Below are positions 32,290-40,053 of a stretch of 64,000 nucleotides of DNA, one piece after another. Position 1 is the first letter of the stretch; each line of letters opens with the position of its first letter. The position numbers were made by a program, and so were the translations under genes. The stretch spans positions 4,960,001-5,024,000 of the forward strand of contig CP094243.1 of NCBI GenBank assembly GCA_022749655.1, read 5' to 3'. Source of the stretch: Xanthomonas phaseoli pv. phaseoli. GTDB taxonomy: Bacteria; Pseudomonadota; Gammaproteobacteria; Xanthomonadales; Xanthomonadaceae. The notes below the pieces were generated by a model that was not told the origin of the DNA, did not search any database, and saw nothing but the letters and a program-made list of their open reading frames with translations.

Positions 32290-32961
32290 ATGGCTCGGTC
32301 AAGTCACTTCTTTCGCACGTTGCCTGCCTTCCGCAATGCGGCACTGTCCAGTTTGTTGCTCGCGCTAGGCGCCTGCACGGCCGGCCAATCTGCAGCCCCG
32401 TCAGCTCCAGAAGCAGTGCCAGTAGCATCTGCGAAAAACAACACAGCTGCGGTTTCGCAGGTCAACGACAGACTTGGCGCATTGATACAGGCCACGGGCG
32501 TCAGCTGCACGGATGCGAAGGCTGCAAATGGATGCACAGCAGGCAATGTCGATCGTGGTGATTTTTATGACGTGGAGTTTTCACCCGATTGCGGCAATGA
32601 GGGATTTTTCGCCGGAGTCGCCCAGGCGAACGGAGTAGATCTAATGAACGTGGTGCCCACCACCGGCAGCAGCGCAACGGCTACGGCAAACCTGACCCAA
32701 GGTCAGCTCGTCTGCGTCCAGGCGATCGGCCGCGCCGGACAGAACCCGCGTTATTACTACGTCGCCGCAATTCCAGCGGACACCATTGCAAAGTGCAAGA
32801 ACAACGCATTGTGCAAAACCTATGGCGACAGGCCGATCAAGCAGATCAAGCCTGAAAGTGGTGAGGGCTGCCACGCGGCGGCACCAGGACAATCCGTTGG
32901 CAATTGCGCGCAAGGCTGGGTGAGTGCGGATGCACTGGATGTATTTTCCAACGAAATTTAG
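32290..32961 (+). CDS. Hypothetical lipoprotein
   Basis: From the ATG at 32290 (MARSSHFFRTLPAF) a signal peptide ends in a lipobox LALGAC near residue 29. The mature part has a disordered A/S/P linker, then a cysteine-rich globular domain with eight further cysteines, suggesting periplasmic disulfides. An ATG at 32272 six codons upstream is also possible. I recognise no named family. It is the first of three successive lipoprotein genes before the effector gene and may relate to effector immunity, but that is inference. Confidence 0.65.
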   Translation: MARSSHFFRTLPAFRNAALSSLLLALGACTAGQSAAPSAPEAVPVASAKNNTAAVSQVNDRLGALIQATGVSCTDAKAANGCTAGNVDRGDFYDVEFSPDCGNEGFFAGVAQANGVDLMNVVPTTGSSATATANLTQGQLVCVQAIGRAGQNPRYYYVAAIPADTIAKCKNNALCKTYGDRPIKQIKPESGEGCHAAAPGQSVGNCAQGWVSADALDVFSNEI

Positions 32962-33241
32962 TTGTTCACGCCAACGGGTGATTTCAAGGTAATCCATCCA
33001 TCACTGCGTGACGATTTTGGCGATGGATCGAGGTACCCGGCCTGTGTTGATGACCATCATCGGCCTTGGATTCGTTTGAGCATCGGCCACTGGCACACCG
33101 GTCACTCTCCCGGGGTGCGGGCCTGCCGCGTGCCAGCCGGCCCGCTGCACGCTCGCCCCGCCAGCCTTCACGCATTTGCACGCAATGCGCGGATACCATT
33201 CCGCCCGCTCGCACGTCGCCCGATACGATCAGGAGGATCCG

Positions 33242-33763
33242 TTGGCCCTTTTACGAACGTCCCTGCATGCCCTCGCACTGAGCCTGGCGCTGGTTGCCTG
33301 CAAACCGCAAGCAGAGCTAGCAGGCGCGGCAATGCCCGCGGCGACAGCAGAGGCAGCGAGTGCCACGCCTGCCGCCTCAACGCCTGCTACAGCGGCGGCC
33401 ACGCCCGCTCAGCCGACAGCCTGCCCCGCGACCGACTTTTCTGCATTTCTAAAAAGCTTCAGTGCAGACATCGCGGCCCAGGAGAACGCCACGGCCGACC
33501 CGCTGACCATGATCCGGATCGATCCGGATGCGCAGCCAGAACCGGCGCCAATCACTCGCCAGGTTGCGCTGGCCGACGTCCAATGGCCGGTGATCCCGAA
33601 TCTGGACGTGGCCCGCTCCGCGGGACGCGAGGTGGTGGTGTCCGAGGATGCAGACGGTCGTCAGGTACTGGTCCGCACACCTGACAGCGGCGATCAACAG
33701 GTCTACCACTTCGCCCAGCGCCCATGCTGGACCCTGGTCAAGGTCGACGACCAGTCGCTGTAA
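33242..33763 (+). CDS. Hypothetical lipoprotein
   Basis: I use the TTG at 33242 because AGGAGGAT precedes it; it gives MALLRTSLHALALSLALVAC with the lipobox cysteine at about residue 20. An alanine/threonine-rich linker (residues 25-60) leads to a compact domain of about 110 residues with two cysteines (ACPATDF, RPCWTL). The C-terminal half (DSGDQQVYHFAQRPCWTLVKVDDQSL) is like small periplasmic domains of unknown function. It precedes a third lipoprotein gene by 48 bp and is probably co-transcribed. Confidence 0.7.
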   Translation: MALLRTSLHALALSLALVACKPQAELAGAAMPAATAEAASATPAASTPATAAATPAQPTACPATDFSAFLKSFSADIAAQENATADPLTMIRIDPDAQPEPAPITRQVALADVQWPVIPNLDVARSAGREVVVSEDADGRQVLVRTPDSGDQQVYHFAQRPCWTLVKVDDQSL

Positions 33764-33811
33764 CGGCGCAGGCAACACCGCGCCATGCACCCCCCACATC
33801 AGGAGACGGCC

Positions 33812-34519
33812 GTGCCCCGCTTCAGACTGCTCATCCCCGTGCTGGCAGTAGCGCTTGCCGCGTGTAACGGTCCGCAGGCCGCCGATGCGCCTGGCACGCC
33901 CGCCAGTGCACCGACGGCCGCGACTCAATCACCCGCCGCGGCCGCGTCACCCCCTGCCACATCGACACAAGGGACTGTACCCATGGCAACGATAGACTCC
34001 TTCGTTCCAGCAGGATCGAAGGCACTGGATACCCAGCGCGGCGACCTGACTGGCGCCGGACATTCGGACGCACTTGTGGTGATTTCTCCGCCGGCAACCG
34101 GTGACGAAAAGCTCGGCGAAGGGCAGCCGCGTCGCGTCCTGCTGCTGACCCAGAACGGCGATGGCAGCATGCAAAAGGCCGCTGAAAATGATCGCATCGT
34201 GCCCTGTGCCCGCTGCGGCGGCCTGGCAGGCGACCCGTATGCATTTTCGCGCGTCCAGCCCGGGCAATTCACCATCTCCATTTCAGGCGGGTCGCGCGAA
34301 CGCTGGGCCGACGACTTCACGTTCAAGTATTCGGCAGACAAGCAAACCTGGTTGCTGGACAAGGTTGTGCGCGATCTTTCCGATACCGAGACCGAACAAC
34401 ACAACACCCTGGAATTGACCGACAAGGATTTTGGAACGGTGACGTTCCAGGACTTCGACCCCGCCACGCTCAAGAAAGTCGCAGCGCTGGATGAGGCTGG
34501 AGCCCAAAAACAAAATTAA
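33812..34519 (+). CDS. Lipoprotein, candidate immunity protein of the adjacent effector
   Basis: I choose the GTG at 33812 because AGGAG lies six bases before it (MPRFRLLIPVLAVALAACNG). The lipobox is ALAAC. After an A/T/P-rich linker comes a periplasmic domain with DLTGAGHSDALVVI, RVLLLTQNGDGSMQKAAEND, CARCGGLAGDPY, ISGGSRERWADDFTFKYS and TWLLDKVV. This fold pattern occurs in a broad group of bacterial lipoproteins. In Xanthomonas, type IV effector genes lie next to immunity genes for lipoproteins that protect the periplasm, and this gene sits 71 bp before such an effector. Immunity is inferred from position and lipoprotein nature. Confidence 0.8.
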   Translation: MPRFRLLIPVLAVALAACNGPQAADAPGTPASAPTAATQSPAAAASPPATSTQGTVPMATIDSFVPAGSKALDTQRGDLTGAGHSDALVVISPPATGDEKLGEGQPRRVLLLTQNGDGSMQKAAENDRIVPCARCGGLAGDPYAFSRVQPGQFTISISGGSRERWADDFTFKYSADKQTWLLDKVVRDLSDTETEQHNTLELTDKDFGTVTFQDFDPATLKKVAALDEAGAQKQN

Positions 34520-34537
34520 AAGGAAGTAATGGCTTAC

Positions 34538-34561
34538 GCGGACAAGGATGGGTCCGTTTTT
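34538..34561 (+). terminator. Possible weak terminator between lipoprotein and effector genes
   Basis: A short stem CGGAC/GTCCG with an 8-nt loop is followed by T5. It would partly separate the effector from the upstream lipoprotein transcript. Confidence 0.45.
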
Positions 34562-34590
34562 CATGTTGCTGAGAAATGAGGAGTTACACC

Positions 34591-36344
34591 ATGGCAACCG
34601 ATCGCGAGACAGGGCTGTTGCAGGCAGCCTATGCAGCGGGAATCACCCGGCCAACCGAATTGGCCAATTTCATGGCCCAGGTAGGCCACGAATCGGGCGG
34701 ACTTAATCGCCTGGAAGAAGGGTTCCGCTACACCCGCGGCCCCTCGCAAGTGAGTTCGAAAGTGCGTTCCGCACTGCGCGAAGGACCGGAGGCGCTGGAA
34801 GAAGCGCGCCTGGAGGCATTGCGCGGCCAGCCGAAGAAACTTGCCGAGTTGATGTATGGCGGACGCATGGGCAACAACGAACCCGGCGATGGTTATCTTT
34901 ACCGTGGTCGCGGCTACATCCAGCTCACCGGCAAGGATCAGTATCGCGAGGCCGGCGAAGCGTTGAAACTCGACCTGGTCGCGCACCCCGAACTGGCCGC
35001 GCAACAGGAAAATGCGTCGCGGATCGCAACCTGGTACTGGCAGCACAATGTGCCGCAAGCGGCCAGGCAAGATGCGCATGCAGCAGGCGTTGCGATCAAC
35101 GGTGGCGACCCGCCGAATGGACTGGCTGGTCGCGAAAGCCGCTTCGCGCGCTGGCAGCGCGACCTCACGCCCGATGTGATGCACAAGCTCGAACACGGTC
35201 AGCTCGGACAGACTGTCGCGCCTGCGCAGCATGCGACACCGGCGCAAACACCGCATGCCGGTTCGAACGCGCAGTCGTTCCAGGCCACCATGGAGCGCAT
35301 GCTTCCGCCGCAGAACGGCACCGCGCCGCATGTCACCGGGCATTACGGCGAGCACCGCAGCGCGCGCGACCACGGCGGCACCGACTTCAATTATCAGGGC
35401 GGTCAGGCAGGACGCAATCTGCAGCATCCAACCGTGCATTCGCCGGTCGCCGGGACGGTGACCTTTGCCGGCGGAAGCTACGGCACCGTCAAGATTCGCG
35501 ATGCACAAGGCAACTCGCACGAGATCCTGCATCTGGATGGCGTCAAGGTCAAAGAAGGTCAGACGCTGTCGGCAGGCGATGCCATCGGCACGATGGGGGA
35601 CGTGGACCCAATGGCGCAAGCCAATATGCCCAGCATGTGCATTACCAATTGCGCGATGCCAACGGAAAACTGACCAGTCCCGAGACCTTCTGGAATCAGG
35701 GTCGCCAACATGACGCAGGTGCGCATAACACCCATGCAGCACCGGCAAGCGGCACAGGTGCCTTGCGGCATGGCGACAACAGTCAGGATGTGGGAAAGCT
35801 GCAGCAGGACCTCAACCGCCTGGGCGTGCGCGATGCGCAGGGCAACCGGCTGGCCGAGGATGGGCGTTTCGGCGATAACACGCGCGAGGCAGTGATGGCG
35901 TTCCAGAAGCAGCATGGGCTGCCGCAGGACGGTGTTGTTGGCCGCGACACGCGGGCAGCGTTGTCTGCGCAACCGGTGCAGACCCGCGAGGCGCAGGTTG
36001 CTGCGCCGAAAGGGCCTTCGCTTAACGATGCATCGCATCCCGACCACGCGCTGCATAACGCAATCCGCAGCAAGCTGCCCAGCATGATCTCCAACGAGAC
36101 CGCGGCACATGTCACGCTGCAGGCCAAGCAGAATGGGATCGACAGCGCCGACAAGCTGCAGAACGTGACGGTGCAGGACGGCAAGGCGTTCGTCTTGGGC
36201 ACCACGCCGGGCTTCCGGGCGGCGGTGGACCTGAACCAACCTGCCCCGCCACTTGAGCAAACCAGCGCGCAGTTGCTGGCTGGTCAATCGCAGCAGCAAC
36301 AGGCCCAGCAAGAACAGCAAAAGGTTGCGATGGGAGGTCGCTGA
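34591..36344 (+). CDS. Type IV secretion bacterial-killing effector: GH19-like, M23, PG-binding, XVIPCD (frameshifted at 35595-35599)
   Basis: The ATG at 34591 follows GAGGAG. Domains in order: a lysozyme/chitinase GH19-like domain (about residues 1-190; AQVGHESGGLNRLEEGF, YRGRGYIQLTGKDQY); a peptidase M23 domain with HGGTDFNY (His near 261) in one frame and HVHYQLRD (near 349) in the other; a PG_binding_1 domain (about 391-459, GDNSQDVGKLQQDLNRLG); and a C-terminal domain (about 474-584) with LNDASHPDHALHN and a glutamine-rich tail (QSQQQQAQQEQQK). The last part matches the XVIPCD recruitment signal of X-Tfe effectors. One missing G in the G5 run splits the gene; joined length is about 584. 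It should cleave both glycan and peptide parts of peptidoglycan in rival cells. Confidence 0.85.
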
Positions 36345-36765
36345 TGTATCGGCGATAGATCAAGAGAACGCCGGCCAGGATATTGGCCGGCGTTTTTGTT
36401 TGCGCATGCGCCGCGGAAGTAATGACATCGCGCAAACTGACCATCGTTCGACGGCCAGCGCGTGGCGATGGGATACCGCAGCGCCCCTGCGTCGGCGCAA
36501 CGATGCGGCGCAACCCGGCCTGAAATCACTGCGTTGCGCGCATGCATGGCCGCAGCGGCCAATGACACCCTGCATCCGCTGCACCTCTGCGATGTACGCC
36601 ACAGCGGAAAGTGGCCGGGCGCACAGAACGCAATACATCCGTAATTTTTACTACTGTCCAGTTCGTGACTGTGCAAGCGTAGCTGCCGGCACCCAAGGTG
36701 CCATCGGCGACCGGCCGTCGGGGGCTGCCGGTCTTTGCATTGCACGTTTTCTGGAGAGAGTCGTC
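36345..36765. other. Intergenic region between effector and M4 protease
   Basis: After the terminator at 36367-36397 this stretch holds no recognisable gene. The last 100 bp, rich in short GC blocks and ending in GGAGAGAG, should carry the protease promoter and leader. Confidence 0.5.
36367..36397 (+). terminator. Terminator of the effector gene
   Basis: An 11-bp perfect stem AACGCCGGCCA/TGGCCGGCGTT with a 6-nt loop is followed by TTTGTTTG, 22 bp past the stop codon. Confidence 0.92.
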
Positions 36766-38364
36766 ATGCAATTCCATGTCCTGGGCGCGGCAATCTGCTG
36801 CGCGCTCACGTTTTCTGCTGCCGCAACCGCTGCGGATCTGTCGGCCAATGCCGCCGTTTCGCGCGCGCAATCGTTATTGGGGAACAACGCGTCGGCATTG
36901 GCCAATCGCGCGCCGGCCGACGCCTTCATCGCACGCGACAGCATCGTCGATGCCGACGGCACCGAGCATGTGCGCTTCGATCGTACCTATCAGGGACTGC
37001 CCGTGATCGGTGGCGACGTGGTCGTGCACTCGCGCCGTGGGGTGATGCGTGAATTGAGCCAGACCATGGACACCACGGTGCGTCCGAGCCTGGTGCCGGG
37101 TATCGATGCGGCAACCGCATTGCGTGTGGCCGGATCGCACTTCGATGTGGCGCAGGATGCTGCGCCACGTGCAAGTTTGGCGCTGTATGCACGCCAAGGC
37201 GCGCCGCGCCTGGTGTACGAGGTGATCTACAGCGGTGTCAAACCCGACCAGACGCCGACCGAGATGCATTACATCGTCGATGCGGTGAACCAGCGCATCC
37301 TCGAATCATGGGACACGGTGCATACCGCGTGTAGCGGCGGCACCAGCGCCGCTGGTACAGGACGTTCGTTGTATGCAGGCAGCGTGACGGTGAACACGAC
37401 GCGCTGCAGCAGTACCAGCTATGAAATGACCGATATCAGTCGCGGCAGCGGTGCGACCTACAACATGCGCAACAGCACCTCCGGCAATGGCACGCTGGTC
37501 ACCGATGCCGACAATGCCTGGGGCAGCGGCACCACCGGCGATACGGTCACCGCAGCGGTCGATGCGCATTACGGCGTGGCGTTGACCTGGGACTATTACC
37601 GCACCACGCATTCGCGCACAGGCATCGCAAACGACGGCGCCGGTGCACGGAGCCGGGTGCATTACGGTAGCCGCTACAACAACGCCTTCTGGCAGGACAG
37701 CTGTTTCTGCATGACCTTCGGCGATGGCGACGGCAGCACGTTCACGCCGTTGGTGTCGGTGGATGTGGCCGGCCATGAGATGACCCATGGCGTGACCAGC
37801 CGGACCGCCGCGCTGACCTACTCGGGCGAATCGGGCGGGCTGAATGAAGCCACGTCCGACATCATGGGCACCATGGTGGAGTACTCCGCTGCCAACAGTG
37901 CCGAGCCGGGCAATTATCTGATTGGCGAGAAGATCATCCCCAACAACAGCACCGGCACACTGGCGTTGCGTTATATGTTCAAGCCTAGCCTGGATGGCAA
38001 ATCGCCCGATTGCTACAGCAGCAGCCTGGGCTCGCTCAATGTGCACTACAGCTCGGGCGTGGCCAATCACTTCTACTATCTGCTGGCCGAAGGGGCGGTG
38101 GTGCCGAGCGGATTCGGTTCCGGCACCAGCTACAACCTAACCCCGACCAGTCTGGTCTGCAGCGGCTCCACGGCGCTCACCGCGATCGGCCGTGCCGCGG
38201 CCAGCCGTATCTGGTATCGCGCACTGACGGTCTACATGACCTCGTCCACCAACTACGCGGCGGCCCGTCGGGCCACGCTGAGCGCGGCCACCGATCTGTA
38301 CGGCAGCACGTCCACGCAATACCGCGCGGTAGCAGCGGCGTGGAGCGCAGTCTCGGTGAACTGA
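36766..38364 (+). CDS. Secreted zinc metalloprotease, M4 (thermolysin) family
   Basis: A 532-residue precursor after GGAGAGAG. The signal peptide is MQFHVLGAAICCALTFSAAATA; a propeptide with FTP/PepSY-type features follows (about residues 25-190, including TYQGLPVIGGDVVVHSRRG). The catalytic domain has HEMTH (His340, Glu341, His344), the third ligand in GLNEATSD (Glu near 364), and the later HYSSGVANHFYYLL with the catalytic His. Members are autoprocessed and exported by type II secretion; Xanthomonas counterparts degrade plant or host proteins. Confidence 0.94.
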   Translation: MQFHVLGAAICCALTFSAAATAADLSANAAVSRAQSLLGNNASALANRAPADAFIARDSIVDADGTEHVRFDRTYQGLPVIGGDVVVHSRRGVMRELSQTMDTTVRPSLVPGIDAATALRVAGSHFDVAQDAAPRASLALYARQGAPRLVYEVIYSGVKPDQTPTEMHYIVDAVNQRILESWDTVHTACSGGTSAAGTGRSLYAGSVTVNTTRCSSTSYEMTDISRGSGATYNMRNSTSGNGTLVTDADNAWGSGTTGDTVTAAVDAHYGVALTWDYYRTTHSRTGIANDGAGARSRVHYGSRYNNAFWQDSCFCMTFGDGDGSTFTPLVSVDVAGHEMTHGVTSRTAALTYSGESGGLNEATSDIMGTMVEYSAANSAEPGNYLIGEKIIPNNSTGTLALRYMFKPSLDGKSPDCYSSSLGSLNVHYSSGVANHFYYLLAEGAVVPSGFGSGTSYNLTPTSLVCSGSTALTAIGRAAASRIWYRALTVYMTSSTNYAAARRATLSAATDLYGSTSTQYRAVAAAWSAVSVN

Positions 38365-38459
38365 CGGTGCACCCTCGTCGCGCCGCCAAGGCGTGACGGG
38401 GATACATCTGCCATGGCGCCATCCGCGCGCGTATGCTTGGGTCATTCCTGGGAGGGAAC

Positions 38460-38945
38460 ATGAGCCAAAGCACCACGACCGCGCGACCGATCGAGCGCTA
38501 TTTCGCCAGCTATTCAGACGATCATCAAAACGCGACCAATCAGCAGATCCACGTGCTGGCCGTGCCTGCGATCCTGTGGTCGGTGGTGGCGCTGTTGTGG
38601 TGCATCCCGGTCGGCGGTAGCTGGTTCAGCAGCGGCGTGTGGGCCGCGCTGTCGATGTTTGCGGCGTGGTCGTACTACAACCGGCTGTCGCGCCCGCTGG
38701 GGTTGGGCATGCTGGGGATCTTTTTCTTCTTCGGCTGTCTGTGCCGGTTGATCGAAGGCCGCATCGGGCTTGCCGGTCTGTTGGCCACCGCGCTGACGGT
38801 GTTCGTGCTGGCCTGGATTGCCCAATTCGTCGGCCACAAGATCGAAGGCCGCAAACCGAGCTTCCTGACCGATCTCACCTATCTGCTGATCGGGCCGATC
38901 TGGGTGCTGGCCAAGGCGTATCGCCAGCTGGGGTGGCGCTATTAA
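38460..38945 (+). CDS. Mpo1-like (DUF962) membrane protein
   Basis: A 161-residue protein from the ATG at 38460, with GGGAGGG just before. The family signature YFASYSDDHQNATNQQIHVLAVP near the N-terminus (conserved His residues in H-x(n)-N-x2-I-H) is followed by four membrane helices and AQFVGHKIEGRKPSFL. Yeast Mpo1 is an Fe-dependent dioxygenase in 2-hydroxy fatty acid oxidation; the bacterial role is not established. An in-frame ATG at 38433 lacks as good a ribosome site. Confidence 0.88.
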   Translation: MSQSTTTARPIERYFASYSDDHQNATNQQIHVLAVPAILWSVVALLWCIPVGGSWFSSGVWAALSMFAAWSYYNRLSRPLGLGMLGIFFFFGCLCRLIEGRIGLAGLLATALTVFVLAWIAQFVGHKIEGRKPSFLTDLTYLLIGPIWVLAKAYRQLGWRY

Positions 38946-38984
38946 GCGCCGCCCGCCAAGCGACGCCCGCAGACCGGCTAGGCC

Positions 38985-39887
38985 TTACTCGCCGATCCCA
39001 AGCTCCTCGGGCAGTGGGCGAAATGCGCGCGGCGCATAGCCGAAATCGCGACGCGCCGGTTCCAGATCGAATACCAGGTCCTCGCGCATGCGCTGTAGTG
39101 CGGCGGCATTCAAGCCCCGCAGGCGGCCCACGCGTTGCGCTGCGATGAGTGCAAGACCGAACAGGCTGGGCGGCACCTGATACAGACGTGCAGGCCGTGG
39201 CAGCGCTTCCAGTACGCGCTCCACCATCTGCGTGTACGCCAGCACTTCACCGCCGCCCACGGCATAACTGCGCTGCTGGGTGGCCGGCTGGCCAACCACC
39301 GCCAGAGCGGCGCTGGCCAGATCTTCCACATGCACCGGCTGGCGCAGGCCAGTGGCGTTGGCCGGCAGTACGAACGCGCCGGTGCGCTGCGCCAAACCGG
39401 CGATCTGGGTCAACGTCTTGTCGCGTCCCGCGCCGTAGACCAGGGTCGGGCGCAGCACCGTGGCACTGGCGCTGCGCGCGCGCGTAGTGGAAAACAGCGC
39501 CTGTTCGGCAGTGGCCAGACGCTGGGCCACGTCGCGCTCGGCCGCGTCGATGGAGTGTTCCTTGACCTCAACGCTGGTGGAACCGAACGCCACGATGCGC
39601 GGCGCCACCACCGGGTTTTCGGCATACCAGCGGGCGAAATGGTCCAACGGGCCACAGCTGAAGATGACATCGAAGGCCTCGCCAGGGGTTGCCGGTACGG
39701 CCAGATCGGCCTGGCGCCAGATCAGACCGGCGCGTGCTGCGCGCGGCTGCCGCGACCACGCTGTCACCTGCCATCCGCGGCTCAGCAGGCGGGTCAGCAA
39801 GCGCTCGCCGATTTGCCCGCTGCCACCGAAGACCAGGGCGCGCGGCGCAGATGCAGCGGTGGACGGAGCGGGATTGGCGGCAGTCAC
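38985..39887 (-). CDS. NAD(P)-dependent epimerase/dehydratase (atypical SDR)
   Basis: An SDR-fold protein of about 300 residues with the nucleotide-binding motif ALVFGGSGQIGERLL near the N-terminus. RPTLVYGAGRD and GLRQPVHVEDLASA follow, as in atypical extended SDRs of the NDUFA9/YfcH kind. The usual YxxxK is not evident, so catalysis is doubtful. I choose the GTG at 39887 (MTAANPAPST); the frame is open to an ATG at 39935, which would add 16 residues. Confidence 0.82.
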   Translation of the reverse strand: MTAANPAPSTAASAPRALVFGGSGQIGERLLTRLLSRGWQVTAWSRQPRAARAGLIWRQADLAVPATPGEAFDVIFSCGPLDHFARWYAENPVVAPRIVAFGSTSVEVKEHSIDAAERDVAQRLATAEQALFSTTRARSASATVLRPTLVYGAGRDKTLTQIAGLAQRTGAFVLPANATGLRQPVHVEDLASAALAVVGQPATQQRSYAVGGGEVLAYTQMVERVLEALPRPARLYQVPPSLFGLALIAAQRVGRLRGLNAAALQRMREDLVFDLEPARRDFGYAPRAFRPLPEELGIGE

Positions 39888-40053
39888 GTGGCAATTATCG
39901 AGGCATGAATGCCTCCAGCATAGCGAGTGCGGCATGGCGATGTGCGGCCCAGTGAAGCCGATCGCGGGTCATGCGCGCCGGCGGCGTTGACGCGGACGTC
40001 AGTCAACGGTTTGTTAAGCTCTCGGGCCTGCTCGCGAATCTTGTGTTCCCTGC

